From NCBI GenBank assembly GCA_903895725.1, contig CAITUV010000043.1:447298-511297 (forward strand): a DNA stretch of 64,000 bases, written 5' to 3'. A program made the translations under genes and the position numbers. Position 1 is the stretch's first letter; every line of letters begins with the position of its first letter. This stretch comes from an uncultured Myxococcales bacterium. Lineage in GTDB: Bacteria; Myxococcota_A; UBA9042; CAIXZC01. Below are positions 8,171-15,507 of this stretch, piece by piece. The notes beneath the pieces were generated by a model. That model searched no databases and was not told where the DNA came from. It was given only the letters and a program-made list of their open reading frames with translations.

Positions 8171-9139
8171 ATGGGGGTATCGAGGCGGGGCTTTCTTGGA
8201 ATCCTGGGGGGGGCGATGGCCGGAGCGACTCTGGCCGGAGGCAGGGCAAACGCACAGCCCCCGAGCTCAACAAGTGCCGACTCTTTCGGTTGCCTGGTGG
8301 ATCTGTCGCTGTGCGTGGGGTGCCGCAAATGCGAGGCAGCCTGCAACAAGCAGAACAGCCTGCCTCAGCCGGACCGACCGTTCGACGACATGAGCGTGCT
8401 CGATACGTTCCGTCGACCGGATGCCGACAAATTCACGGTCGTCAACCGCCACCTGGTGGGCGGGGCTCCGGCCTACGCCAAGGTCCAGTGCCTTCACTGT
8501 CTCGACCCGGCTTGCGTGTCCGCCTGCATCGTCGGGGCACTCACCAAGGAGCCGAGTGGAGCGGTCCGCTACGACGCGTCCAAGTGCATAGGTTGCCGGT
8601 ACTGCATGGTGGCCTGCCCGTTCCAGATTCCGGCCTACGAGTACTCCGAGGCCCTGACGCCGAGGGTTCGGAAGTGCGAGTTCTGCTTCGAGCGACAGAT
8701 GGAAGGAAAGGCGCCCGCCTGCGTGAGCGCGTGTCCTAAGGAGGCCATGGCCTACGGAAAGAGGGAGGATCTCCTCCTGATGGCCCGTGAGCGTATCCGA
8801 AGCAGTGCCGCTCGGCAGGTGACCGCATCCACGGAAGGTGCCGCGGATGCCGCCAGCACACCGGCAGGGGACGCCGCGGCCGGGAATGGTGCAGCTCCCT
8901 TGCCGCTCCTCCCGTACATCTACGGGGAGCGGGAAGCTGGCGGGACGAGCTGGCTCTACGTTGCGTCGCATCCGTTCGAGTCTCTGGGATTGCTTCGGCT
9001 CCCGCCTGAAGCCCCGCCCAGGCTGACGGAGGCCATCCAACACGGAATCTTCAAGAACTTCGTTCCCCCGCTGGGGCTGGCCACGCTTCTGGGGATGGCG
9101 ATGTACACCTTGCGGGGCCGAAAGGAGAAGGAGCAATGA
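8171..9139 (+). CDS. Tat-exported 4x[4Fe-4S] electron-transfer subunit (HybA/HmcB-like)
   Basis: The 322-residue product starts at ATG 8171 after GAGGAGGAG. A Tat signal (SRRGFLG) precedes a hydrophobic stretch ending in ANA. Four ferredoxin-type Cys clusters are visible in order: CVGCRKCEAACN, CLHCLDPACVSAC, CIGCRYCMVACP and CEFCFER...CVSACP, which is the pattern of the DmsB/HybA/HmcB family. A linker of about 60 residues rich in Ala and Gly follows, then a C-terminal membrane helix (FVPPLGLATLLGMAMYTL), as in HybA. It should pass electrons between the membrane NrfD-type subunit and the periplasmic 16-haem cytochrome. Its stop overlaps the next start by 4 bases (ATGA). Confidence 0.9.
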   Translation: MGVSRRGFLGILGGAMAGATLAGGRANAQPPSSTSADSFGCLVDLSLCVGCRKCEAACNKQNSLPQPDRPFDDMSVLDTFRRPDADKFTVVNRHLVGGAPAYAKVQCLHCLDPACVSACIVGALTKEPSGAVRYDASKCIGCRYCMVACPFQIPAYEYSEALTPRVRKCEFCFERQMEGKAPACVSACPKEAMAYGKREDLLLMARERIRSSAARQVTASTEGAADAASTPAGDAAAGNGAAPLPLLPYIYGEREAGGTSWLYVASHPFESLGLLRLPPEAPPRLTEAIQHGIFKNFVPPLGLATLLGMAMYTLRGRKEKEQ

Positions 9140-10350
9140 GTCATTCCGCTTCGACTCCGATCAAGGGGGTGCCTTTCTTCACGCCAGGGACGTTGGTGCT
9201 GACGGCCATCGCCATGGCCGGCATGGGGCTCGGAATCTGGAGGTTCGTGGTTGGGCTGGAGGCGACGACCAACCTCGATGATCAGTTTCCGTGGGGACTC
9301 TGGATTGCCGTGGACGTGGCCAGCGGTGTCGCTCTGGCAGCCGGCGGCTTTACGTCGGCGGGGCTTGCCCACGTCCTGCACCGGGGTCGGTATCACCCGG
9401 TGGTGCGGGCAGCGCTCCTGACTGCGATGTTGGGGTACACGTTCGTTGCGCTCGGGCTGCTGTTCGACCTCGGAAGGTACTACAACGTCTGGCACCCGAT
9501 GATCATGTGGCAGGGGAACTCGGTGCTGTTCGAGGTGGGCATGTGCGTGATGGCCTACCTCACGGTGCTCTACCTGGAATTCGTGCCGATCGTCGCCGAG
9601 CGGCTGCGCTCTCCCGAGCCTCTGCCTCGACTGTTGCAGCTGGTGCGCAAGCCGGCGGGGGCCGTTGTGGGGCTGCTGGACCGGATTGTGGGAAAGATCA
9701 TGTGGCTGCTCATCATCCTCGGCATCGTGCTGTCGAGCATGCATCAGTCGTCGCTCGGGTCGCTGATGCTGATTGCGCCCTCCAAGGTGCATCCGCTCTG
9801 GTTCACGCCGATCCTCCCGCTGCTCTTTCTGACCTCGGCGGTGTGCGTGGGATTCCCGATGGTGATCTTCGAGTCCCTGCTGGCGTCCCGTTCTTTCCGG
9901 CTCAAAGCCGAGATGGATGTGCTCAGCCCGCTGGCACGCCTGGTCCCGATTGTCCTGGCCCTCTACCTGGCGATGAAGGGGGCCGACATGGCGATACGGG
10001 AGAGTTGGCGGTTCCTCCTGCCGTTCGACCTTCCCGCCCGGATGTTTCTGCTCGAGGTGCTGGGCGGGGTAGCCCTTCCCCTCGTGCTGTTCCTGTCCGA
10101 CCGGGTGAAGCGCTCGCAGCTGGGGTTGTTTGTGGCAAGCTCTCTGGTGGTCGGCGGGGTGGTCCTGAACCGGGTCAACGTGTTCCTGGTGGCCTACACA
10201 CCTCCGTATGCTGCGGAGAGCTACTTCCCCTCTCTTGCGGAGTTCGGGGTCACGGCGGGGCTTATCGCGCTGCTCGTTTTGGTGTATCGTTTTGCCGTAA
10301 TGAATCTGCCGGTCATTCCCGGGCATGCGGTTGAGGAGGGGGGAAGATGA
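9136..10350 (+). CDS. NrfD/HybB-type integral membrane quinone-interacting subunit
   Basis: The 404-residue product is very hydrophobic with about ten predicted membrane helices and short loops, the length and composition of HybB and of the NrfD superfamily (PsrC, HmcC, ActC). The N-terminal part contains the typical FPWGLWIAVDV segment followed by a helix. Members lack cofactors and exchange electrons with the quinone pool; some contribute to proton gradients. It overlaps both neighbours by 4 bases (ATGA at 9136-9139 and 10347-10350), so the three subunits should be made together. The direction of electron flow (quinol oxidation or quinone reduction) cannot be told from sequence. Confidence 0.9.
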   Translation: MSHSASTPIKGVPFFTPGTLVLTAIAMAGMGLGIWRFVVGLEATTNLDDQFPWGLWIAVDVASGVALAAGGFTSAGLAHVLHRGRYHPVVRAALLTAMLGYTFVALGLLFDLGRYYNVWHPMIMWQGNSVLFEVGMCVMAYLTVLYLEFVPIVAERLRSPEPLPRLLQLVRKPAGAVVGLLDRIVGKIMWLLIILGIVLSSMHQSSLGSLMLIAPSKVHPLWFTPILPLLFLTSAVCVGFPMVIFESLLASRSFRLKAEMDVLSPLARLVPIVLALYLAMKGADMAIRESWRFLLPFDLPARMFLLEVLGGVALPLVLFLSDRVKRSQLGLFVASSLVVGGVVLNRVNVFLVAYTPPYAAESYFPSLAEFGVTAGLIALLVLVYRFAVMNLPVIPGHAVEEGGR

Positions 10351-11912
10351 GGGGCGTAGCTGGGGCGGCAATTCCTGTCAAGGCCCTTTCGGTTTGGTCC
10401 CTGGCCCTGTTCCTGGGGGCTGGCGGATGCACCCGCGGTACGGACCGGCCTGAAGTCGGCACGACGGTGTGCCCTCCGGAGCCGTCGGGACCAGGAACGC
10501 CCTCGCTCGGCCAGCCCGCCGCCGGAGGATCGGCAGCGGACGGCTTGTCTTCCGGCCCCGAGGCATCTGCAGCTATCTGCCCGCCCTGTCCGGTGTGCCC
10601 CACCGTCGCACCGGCGGACGTCATCTCGGTGCCCCTCCCGACCGGGGAGGCGGTGTTGCCGGAGAAGAGCAGCCTCTACCACCTTGCCGAGCAGTATGAG
10701 CCAGTCTCCTTCTCACACTCGAATCACGTGAGCATCGAGGGGCGATGCGAGGTGTGCCATCACCACTCCAGCGGCATTGAGAAGACGCCGCCCTGTCGCG
10801 AATGCCACGGTCAACCGTCGGGGAAGCTGAATCAGCCCGGGTTGAAGGGGGCCTACCACCGGCAGTGCATGAACTGCCATCGCCAGATGGGAGGGGGGCC
10901 GCTGGGGTGCGAGGATTGCCATGCGGAGCGGAAGGGTGCTCCGGTGGACCAGACCAAGCTGGCGCTCGAGTCCCTGCCACCGAAGATGAAGCTCGGGCAC
11001 CTCGCTCATCAGTTCGGAGGGGTGCTGTTCGACCACGCCAGTCATGCCTCTCTGGCAGACGGTTGCGCCGAGTGCCACCACCACGAGAAGGGAGTCGAGC
11101 ACACGCCTCCGTGCCGGGAGTGCCACGACAATCCGGAGAAGCTGAAGACGGCCTATCACCGGCAGTGCCTTGGCTGTCACAAAGCCAATGGTCAGCTCCA
11201 CCAGAAGCGTATCGAAGAGCTCCACACCAGCCTCAACAAGGCCCGGGCAGCGGGCGACCGCGCTGTTGTCGAGTCGCTCGAGAAGGACCTGGCCAGGGAG
11301 GAGCAGAAGCGGACCAGCCCGCTCTCCTGCGGCGAATGCCACCAGCCCAAGGCCATGCCGGCCACGGTCAAGCTCGGCGATGCAGGCGGCCTGTTCGGCC
11401 AGGCCTCCTTCGACCACGAGATGCACACGCAGGTCACCCCCTTCTGCACCGACTGCCACCACTCCAACAAGGGCTTCAACGAAATCCAGAGCTGCGTGGC
11501 GTGCCATGGGGGGGAGAAGCCGACTTCGGAAGTCGGTCTCAAGGCGGCCTATCATACCCAGTGCATCGGGTGCCATTCGCGAAACGGTGCTCCAGAGGAA
11601 TGCACACAGTGCCACCAGGCCAATGCGGTGCCCGAGACCGTGTCTCTCGGGGAGCTGTCGGATTCGTACAAGCCGGCCGAGTTCAGCCACAAGAGCCACA
11701 TCGGCTCGTTCCCTCAGTGCACCACGTGCCATCACAAGCCGCAGAGCTACGACGGGCTCGGGAAGTGCTCCGCCTGCCATCTCAAGACTCCTGCCGAGAA
11801 TGCCAAGCCGTCCAAGTTGGAGGATGCATTCCACAACCAGTGCCAGGGCTGCCACAAGAAGGACGATCAGGGTCCTACTGGCTGCGAAGACTGCCACCAG
11901 CCCAAGAGCTGA
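10347..11912 (+). CDS. 16-haem cytochrome of four cytochrome c3 modules (HmcA-like), possibly lipid-anchored
   Basis: The 521-residue product has 16 CXXCH motifs arranged as four blocks of four. Each block opens with a bis-His element followed by CXXCHH: FSHSNHV...CEVCHHH, FDHASHA...CAECHHH, FDHEMHT...CTDCHH and FSHKSHI...CTTCHH. That is the class III cytochrome c3 pattern in tandem, as in HmcA of Desulfovibrio, which also carries 16 haems. The signal segment ends FLGAGGC, a likely though not ideal lipobox with Cys 28, followed by a Pro/Gly-rich spacer to about residue 105. A charged helical insert (residues about 290-320, LHTSLNKARAAGDRAVVESL) separates haems 7 and 8. It would receive or donate electrons to the Fe-S subunit and to periplasmic carriers. 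Confidence 0.92.
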   Translation: MRGVAGAAIPVKALSVWSLALFLGAGGCTRGTDRPEVGTTVCPPEPSGPGTPSLGQPAAGGSAADGLSSGPEASAAICPPCPVCPTVAPADVISVPLPTGEAVLPEKSSLYHLAEQYEPVSFSHSNHVSIEGRCEVCHHHSSGIEKTPPCRECHGQPSGKLNQPGLKGAYHRQCMNCHRQMGGGPLGCEDCHAERKGAPVDQTKLALESLPPKMKLGHLAHQFGGVLFDHASHASLADGCAECHHHEKGVEHTPPCRECHDNPEKLKTAYHRQCLGCHKANGQLHQKRIEELHTSLNKARAAGDRAVVESLEKDLAREEQKRTSPLSCGECHQPKAMPATVKLGDAGGLFGQASFDHEMHTQVTPFCTDCHHSNKGFNEIQSCVACHGGEKPTSEVGLKAAYHTQCIGCHSRNGAPEECTQCHQANAVPETVSLGELSDSYKPAEFSHKSHIGSFPQCTTCHHKPQSYDGLGKCSACHLKTPAENAKPSKLEDAFHNQCQGCHKKDDQGPTGCEDCHQPKS

Positions 11913-11970
11913 GCACGGGCACCGCAACGACTCTATGGAACGGTAGTGAGCCCCACGGGGGGGCCGAGAG

Positions 11971-12342
11971 CTACAGTCCGAGCTTCCGGCGGACCGTGGC
12001 AATCAGCTCGGTGGGCTCGATGGGCTTCTGGATGGCTCCGTCGAACCCGAGGTCGAGCATGGGCATCGTTCCCTGGGCACTGTCTCCGACGCTGCTGACG
12101 AGCAGCACTGGAATCGAGGCGTCGAGCCGCTTGAGTGTCGAAGCGACCTGAAGCCCCTCGTCGATGGACTCCATCATCATGTCGCACAGCACCAGAGCGG
12201 GACGGCGTGCCGTGAAAGCGGCAATACCATCGTTTCCGGAACCAGCGGTCACGACATCGAATCCTCCCTTGGTCAGCACGATGTTCATTACATCGAGGAC
12301 GTCGGGATCATCGTCGATCACGAGGATGAGCTTGCCTGTCAT
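11971..12342 (-). CDS. stand-alone receiver-domain response regulator
   Basis: The 123-residue product starts at ATG 12342 after GAGGAAG. It is a single CheY-like receiver: acidic pocket near the N-terminus (VIDDDPDV), phospho-acceptor Asp in LVLCDMMM, conserved Ser in VLLVSSVG, and Lys in IQKPIE. No output domain follows, so it must act through protein contacts. It lies 50 bases after the OFA transporter gene on the same strand, so it may be the last gene of the formate operon. No sensor kinase is encoded in the window. Confidence 0.88.
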   Translation of the reverse strand: MTGKLILVIDDDPDVLDVMNIVLTKGGFDVVTAGSGNDGIAAFTARRPALVLCDMMMESIDEGLQVASTLKRLDASIPVLLVSSVGDSAQGTMPMLDLGFDGAIQKPIEPTELIATVRRKLGL

Positions 12343-12392
12343 GACTTCCTCCCCGGGATGCCAGCACACCCCGAATCAACTGCCCCGGCCAA

Positions 12393-13667
12393 TCACGCGG
12401 CGGGGGCCGACTTGCGCTCCGGCTTCTTGTAGAACAGGCTGATGACGAACCCGACTGCGAGAAGGCCGGCTGCGATGTAGAGCGCACCCTGGAAGTTCTT
12501 CGTGGTCTGGAAGACCCACGCGAACGCCAGCGGGCCAACGACCCCTGCGACGCTCCAGGCCGTGAGCATGGTGCCATAGACCTTGCCGATATACTTCGGG
12601 CCGAAGGAATCCGCTGCGAAGGCCGGCATGACGGCGAAGCCGCCGCCGTAGCAGGCGAGCAGGTAGCAGGAGATCACGGCCAGGGCGTAGTAGTTCGACA
12701 GGTTGGCGAGCACGACGTAGAGGATGAGCTGGGTGATGAACATGATCGAGTACACGTTCTTGCGCCCGAGGAAGTCGGACACACTGGCCCAGAAGAGGCG
12801 GCCGAGGCCGTTGAAGATGGCCGAAATCGCGACGATGGTGCCACCCGCGGCAGCGAGGACTGCGGCGAGTTGCTCTGCGGAGACTCCGTCGGCTGCGGCG
12901 ACGGTCTTGTAGGACTCCTGCGCCATGGGCGAAAGCTGGGAGATGAGGCCCAGGCCGGCGCTGACGTTGAGGAACAGCATGGCCCACAGCATCCACCACT
13001 GCGGAGTCACGCGGGCCTCGGCAAATGTGAAGGACTCGGTGACGGAAACTCCGGCCTTGGGGGCGAAGCCCTTGGGGAGCCAGCCCGTCGGCGGGTTCTT
13101 GTAGAACTGAGCCGCAGCGGTGACGAGGACGAGGTAGATCGTTCCCCACATGTAGAAGGTATTGGCCACGCCCATGCTCTCGATGTTGGCAGGGGCGATC
13201 TTGCCCATGAAGAACGCGCCGGCGCCAAAGCCCATCACGGCCAGGCCGGTGACAAGGCCTCGCTTGTCGGGGAACCAGCGGATGAGGGTGGCGATGGGGG
13301 TCACGTACCCGAAGCCGTTGCCGAGGCCGGCCACGACGCCGTAGCCGAGATACAGGAGCCAGATGCTGCCCATGGCGTCGGCAAGGCCCGAGAGCAGGGT
13401 GCCGAGGCCGAACAGGATGCCGCCGAGCGTGGCCACGAACCGGGGGCCCTTCTTGTCGACCAGGGCACCGCCGAACGCGGCCGAAATACCAATGATGCCG
13501 ATGCACAGCATGAAGGTGAGCTGAACCTGGGTCTCACCCCAGCCATGCGTCGCCATCAGGACCTTCTTGAACACGGACCAGGCGTAGACCGTGCCCAGGC
13601 AGAGCTGCATGACGACAGCAGCGATTGCGATCAGCCATCTCTTCCCTTCCAGATTCTCGTTCGACAT
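12393..13667 (-). CDS. MFS transporter of the oxalate/formate antiporter (OFA) family
   Basis: The 424-residue product has twelve predicted membrane helices. Its opening (LIAIAAVVMQLCLGTVYAWSVF) and the helix containing GLGNGFGYVTPIATLIRWFP are typical of the OFA family, which includes OxlT and lactate or formate carriers. The gene starts 11 bases after the NuoEF-fusion gene and 4.6 kb downstream of fdhA on the same strand. Context therefore suggests formate or a related carboxylate as substrate; the family alone does not fix this. The C-terminal tail (KKPERKSAPAA) is basic and cytoplasmic. Confidence 0.88.
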   Translation of the reverse strand: MSNENLEGKRWLIAIAAVVMQLCLGTVYAWSVFKKVLMATHGWGETQVQLTFMLCIGIIGISAAFGGALVDKKGPRFVATLGGILFGLGTLLSGLADAMGSIWLLYLGYGVVAGLGNGFGYVTPIATLIRWFPDKRGLVTGLAVMGFGAGAFFMGKIAPANIESMGVANTFYMWGTIYLVLVTAAAQFYKNPPTGWLPKGFAPKAGVSVTESFTFAEARVTPQWWMLWAMLFLNVSAGLGLISQLSPMAQESYKTVAAADGVSAEQLAAVLAAAGGTIVAISAIFNGLGRLFWASVSDFLGRKNVYSIMFITQLILYVVLANLSNYYALAVISCYLLACYGGGFAVMPAFAADSFGPKYIGKVYGTMLTAWSVAGVVGPLAFAWVFQTTKNFQGALYIAAGLLAVGFVISLFYKKPERKSAPAA

Positions 13668-13677
13668 GGACCTCTCC

Positions 13678-15507
13678 TCAGTGTGCGGTCAACGGCTTTG
13701 ACGCACCCCGACCGGTCGAGCAGACCGGGCAGGGATGCGCGGGGTTGCAGTGATCGAGCAGCTTGTCACGGAATCTCGCCAGCGCAGTCTGCAGCGGAAC
13801 AATGGGAGACTGCCCCAGGGCGCAGAACGATGCCTTCTTCATAATCTGGGCGGTGGTCGTCATCGCCTCGACGTCCTCCGGCGTGCCGCTGCCGGAAGCG
13901 ATGCGGTCCATGAGCTGATACAGCTGTCGGGTGCCGACCCTGCACGGAACGCACTGTCCGCACGACTCGTGGCGGAAGAAGGACAGGACGTTGCGGAGGA
14001 AGTCGACGATGCATACCGACTGGTCGCACACCAGGATCGAGCCCGATCCGAGCGTGAGCCCCTTCTTGAGCGGCTGGTCGAAGTCCATGCCGAGCTCGAG
14101 GTCGGCCGGGCCAACGATGGCGCCCGCAGAGCCGCCAATCTGGGCGAACTGGAAGGAGGAACCTTCCTTCAGTCCGCCGCAGGTCTCGATGAGCTGGACT
14201 AGCGTCGTGCCCATGGGGGCCTCGATCAGGCCCGGGTTGCGCAGGTGCCCGGCCATGCAATAGAGCTTGGGGCCGAACGAGTTGGCAGTCCCGATCGACC
14301 GGTACTCCCTGGCTCCGTGCTGAACGATGATGGGGACGTTGGCGAAGGTTTCGACGTTGTTGACGTTGGACGGGAGGTTCTTGAAGCCGGCAACGCCGGG
14401 GAAGGGGGGCTTGAACCGGGGGTACCCTCGACGACCTTCCATGGAGTTGATCAGCGACGTTTCCTCTCCGCAGACATACGCTCCTCCCCCTTCCTTGATG
14501 AGGAGGTCGAAGGAGAAGTCGGTGCCCTGGATGCGGTCGCCGAGCCAACCGCGCTGGCGGGCCTGCCGGATGGCCTCTTCGAGGCGAACGATGGAGCGAC
14601 GGTATTCGCCACGGACGTAGATGTAGCCGAGAGTCGCACCGATGGCGAATCCGCAGATGGCCATGCCCTCGATGACGGAGTGGGGATCCTCCTCCATGAG
14701 GACCCGGTCCTTGAACGTGCCGGGCTCCCCCTCGTCCGCGTTGCAGACGACGAAGCGGCGCGGTGCCTTCCGGTCGACGAAGGACCACTTCACGCCGGCA
14801 GGGAAGCCGGCGCCGCCACGGCCACGGAGCCCGGACTCCTTGACGAGGGCGACGACTTGGTCCGGAGTCATGCCGGAAAGCACGGTCTTCAGGGCCGAGT
14901 AGTTCCCTGCGGCAATGCCGGAGTCGATGGACGTGGGGTCGATGTGCCCGACGCGTGCAAGGAGACGGCGGGGGTAGGGGGCGTTGACGACGATGGCCTT
15001 GCCTGCAGTCTCCTCTCCGCACTGCTCGCCGGTGGAAGCGGCCTTGCCCCGGTATCCGTCCAGAATGGAGACGAGACGCTCCTCGGTCAGATTGCCGTGG
15101 AGGTCGTAGTCCACCATCATCGCCGGTGCCACGGAGCAGACTCCCAGACACTCGCAGGCCTCCAGGAAGAACTCACCGTCCGGAGTCGCTGTGCCGGGCT
15201 GAAGGCCGAAGCGCTCGGACAGGATTCGGAAGATGGTGGAGGCCCCCACGACGTGGCAGGGACCGGACTTGCACACCCGGATGACGTGGCGGGCACGCGG
15301 GCGGACAGAGAACATCGAGTAGAATCCGACGAACCCGGCAACGATGCTCTCGGGAAGCCGCATCTCCTGGGCCACTCCCTTGAGCACCTCTGTGGAGAGG
15401 TGGTTGTCCCCGGACATGGCCTGCAGGTCCCTCAGGACCAGCATCAGGTGCTCGCGGGCCGTGCCGTAGCTTTCGACGACTTTGCGGATGTCAGCGGTGG
15501 TCAGCAT
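13678..15507 (-). CDS. NuoE-NuoF fusion, NAD-reducing subunit of formate dehydrogenase
   Basis: The 609-residue product starts at ATG 15507, preceded by GGAGGTGCAGC; upstream in-frame codons belong to the antisense of fdhA. Residues 1-150 are a NuoE-like thioredoxin fold with a [2Fe-2S] motif (CKSGPCHVVG ... CECLGVC). Residues about 190-590 are NuoF-like: the FMN/NADH region (GLRGRGGAGFPAG, CNADEGEPGTFKDR, EGGGAYVCGEETSL) and the [4Fe-4S] motif (ESCGQCVPCRVG ... C). It lacks the extra C-terminal ferredoxin domain of HydB/NfnB-like proteins, so plain NAD+ coupling is more likely than bifurcation. It overlaps fdhA by 7 bases. Together they form a cytoplasmic NAD-dependent formate dehydrogenase. 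Confidence 0.92.
   Translation of the reverse strand: MLTTADIRKVVESYGTAREHLMLVLRDLQAMSGDNHLSTEVLKGVAQEMRLPESIVAGFVGFYSMFSVRPRARHVIRVCKSGPCHVVGASTIFRILSERFGLQPGTATPDGEFFLEACECLGVCSVAPAMMVDYDLHGNLTEERLVSILDGYRGKAASTGEQCGEETAGKAIVVNAPYPRRLLARVGHIDPTSIDSGIAAGNYSALKTVLSGMTPDQVVALVKESGLRGRGGAGFPAGVKWSFVDRKAPRRFVVCNADEGEPGTFKDRVLMEEDPHSVIEGMAICGFAIGATLGYIYVRGEYRRSIVRLEEAIRQARQRGWLGDRIQGTDFSFDLLIKEGGGAYVCGEETSLINSMEGRRGYPRFKPPFPGVAGFKNLPSNVNNVETFANVPIIVQHGAREYRSIGTANSFGPKLYCMAGHLRNPGLIEAPMGTTLVQLIETCGGLKEGSSFQFAQIGGSAGAIVGPADLELGMDFDQPLKKGLTLGSGSILVCDQSVCIVDFLRNVLSFFRHESCGQCVPCRVGTRQLYQLMDRIASGSGTPEDVEAMTTTAQIMKKASFCALGQSPIVPLQTALARFRDKLLDHCNPAHPCPVCSTGRGASKPLTAH

Noticed and set aside
8171..9139. 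Assignment of the Fe-S protein as a hydrogenase subunit (HybA)
   Set aside because: No hydrogenase large or small subunit is present; the 16-haem cytochrome next door points to an Hmc-like complex instead.
11950..11964. GCCCC/GGGGC hairpin between convergent ends as a terminator
   Set aside because: Short stem, no T-run, expected often in GC-rich DNA.
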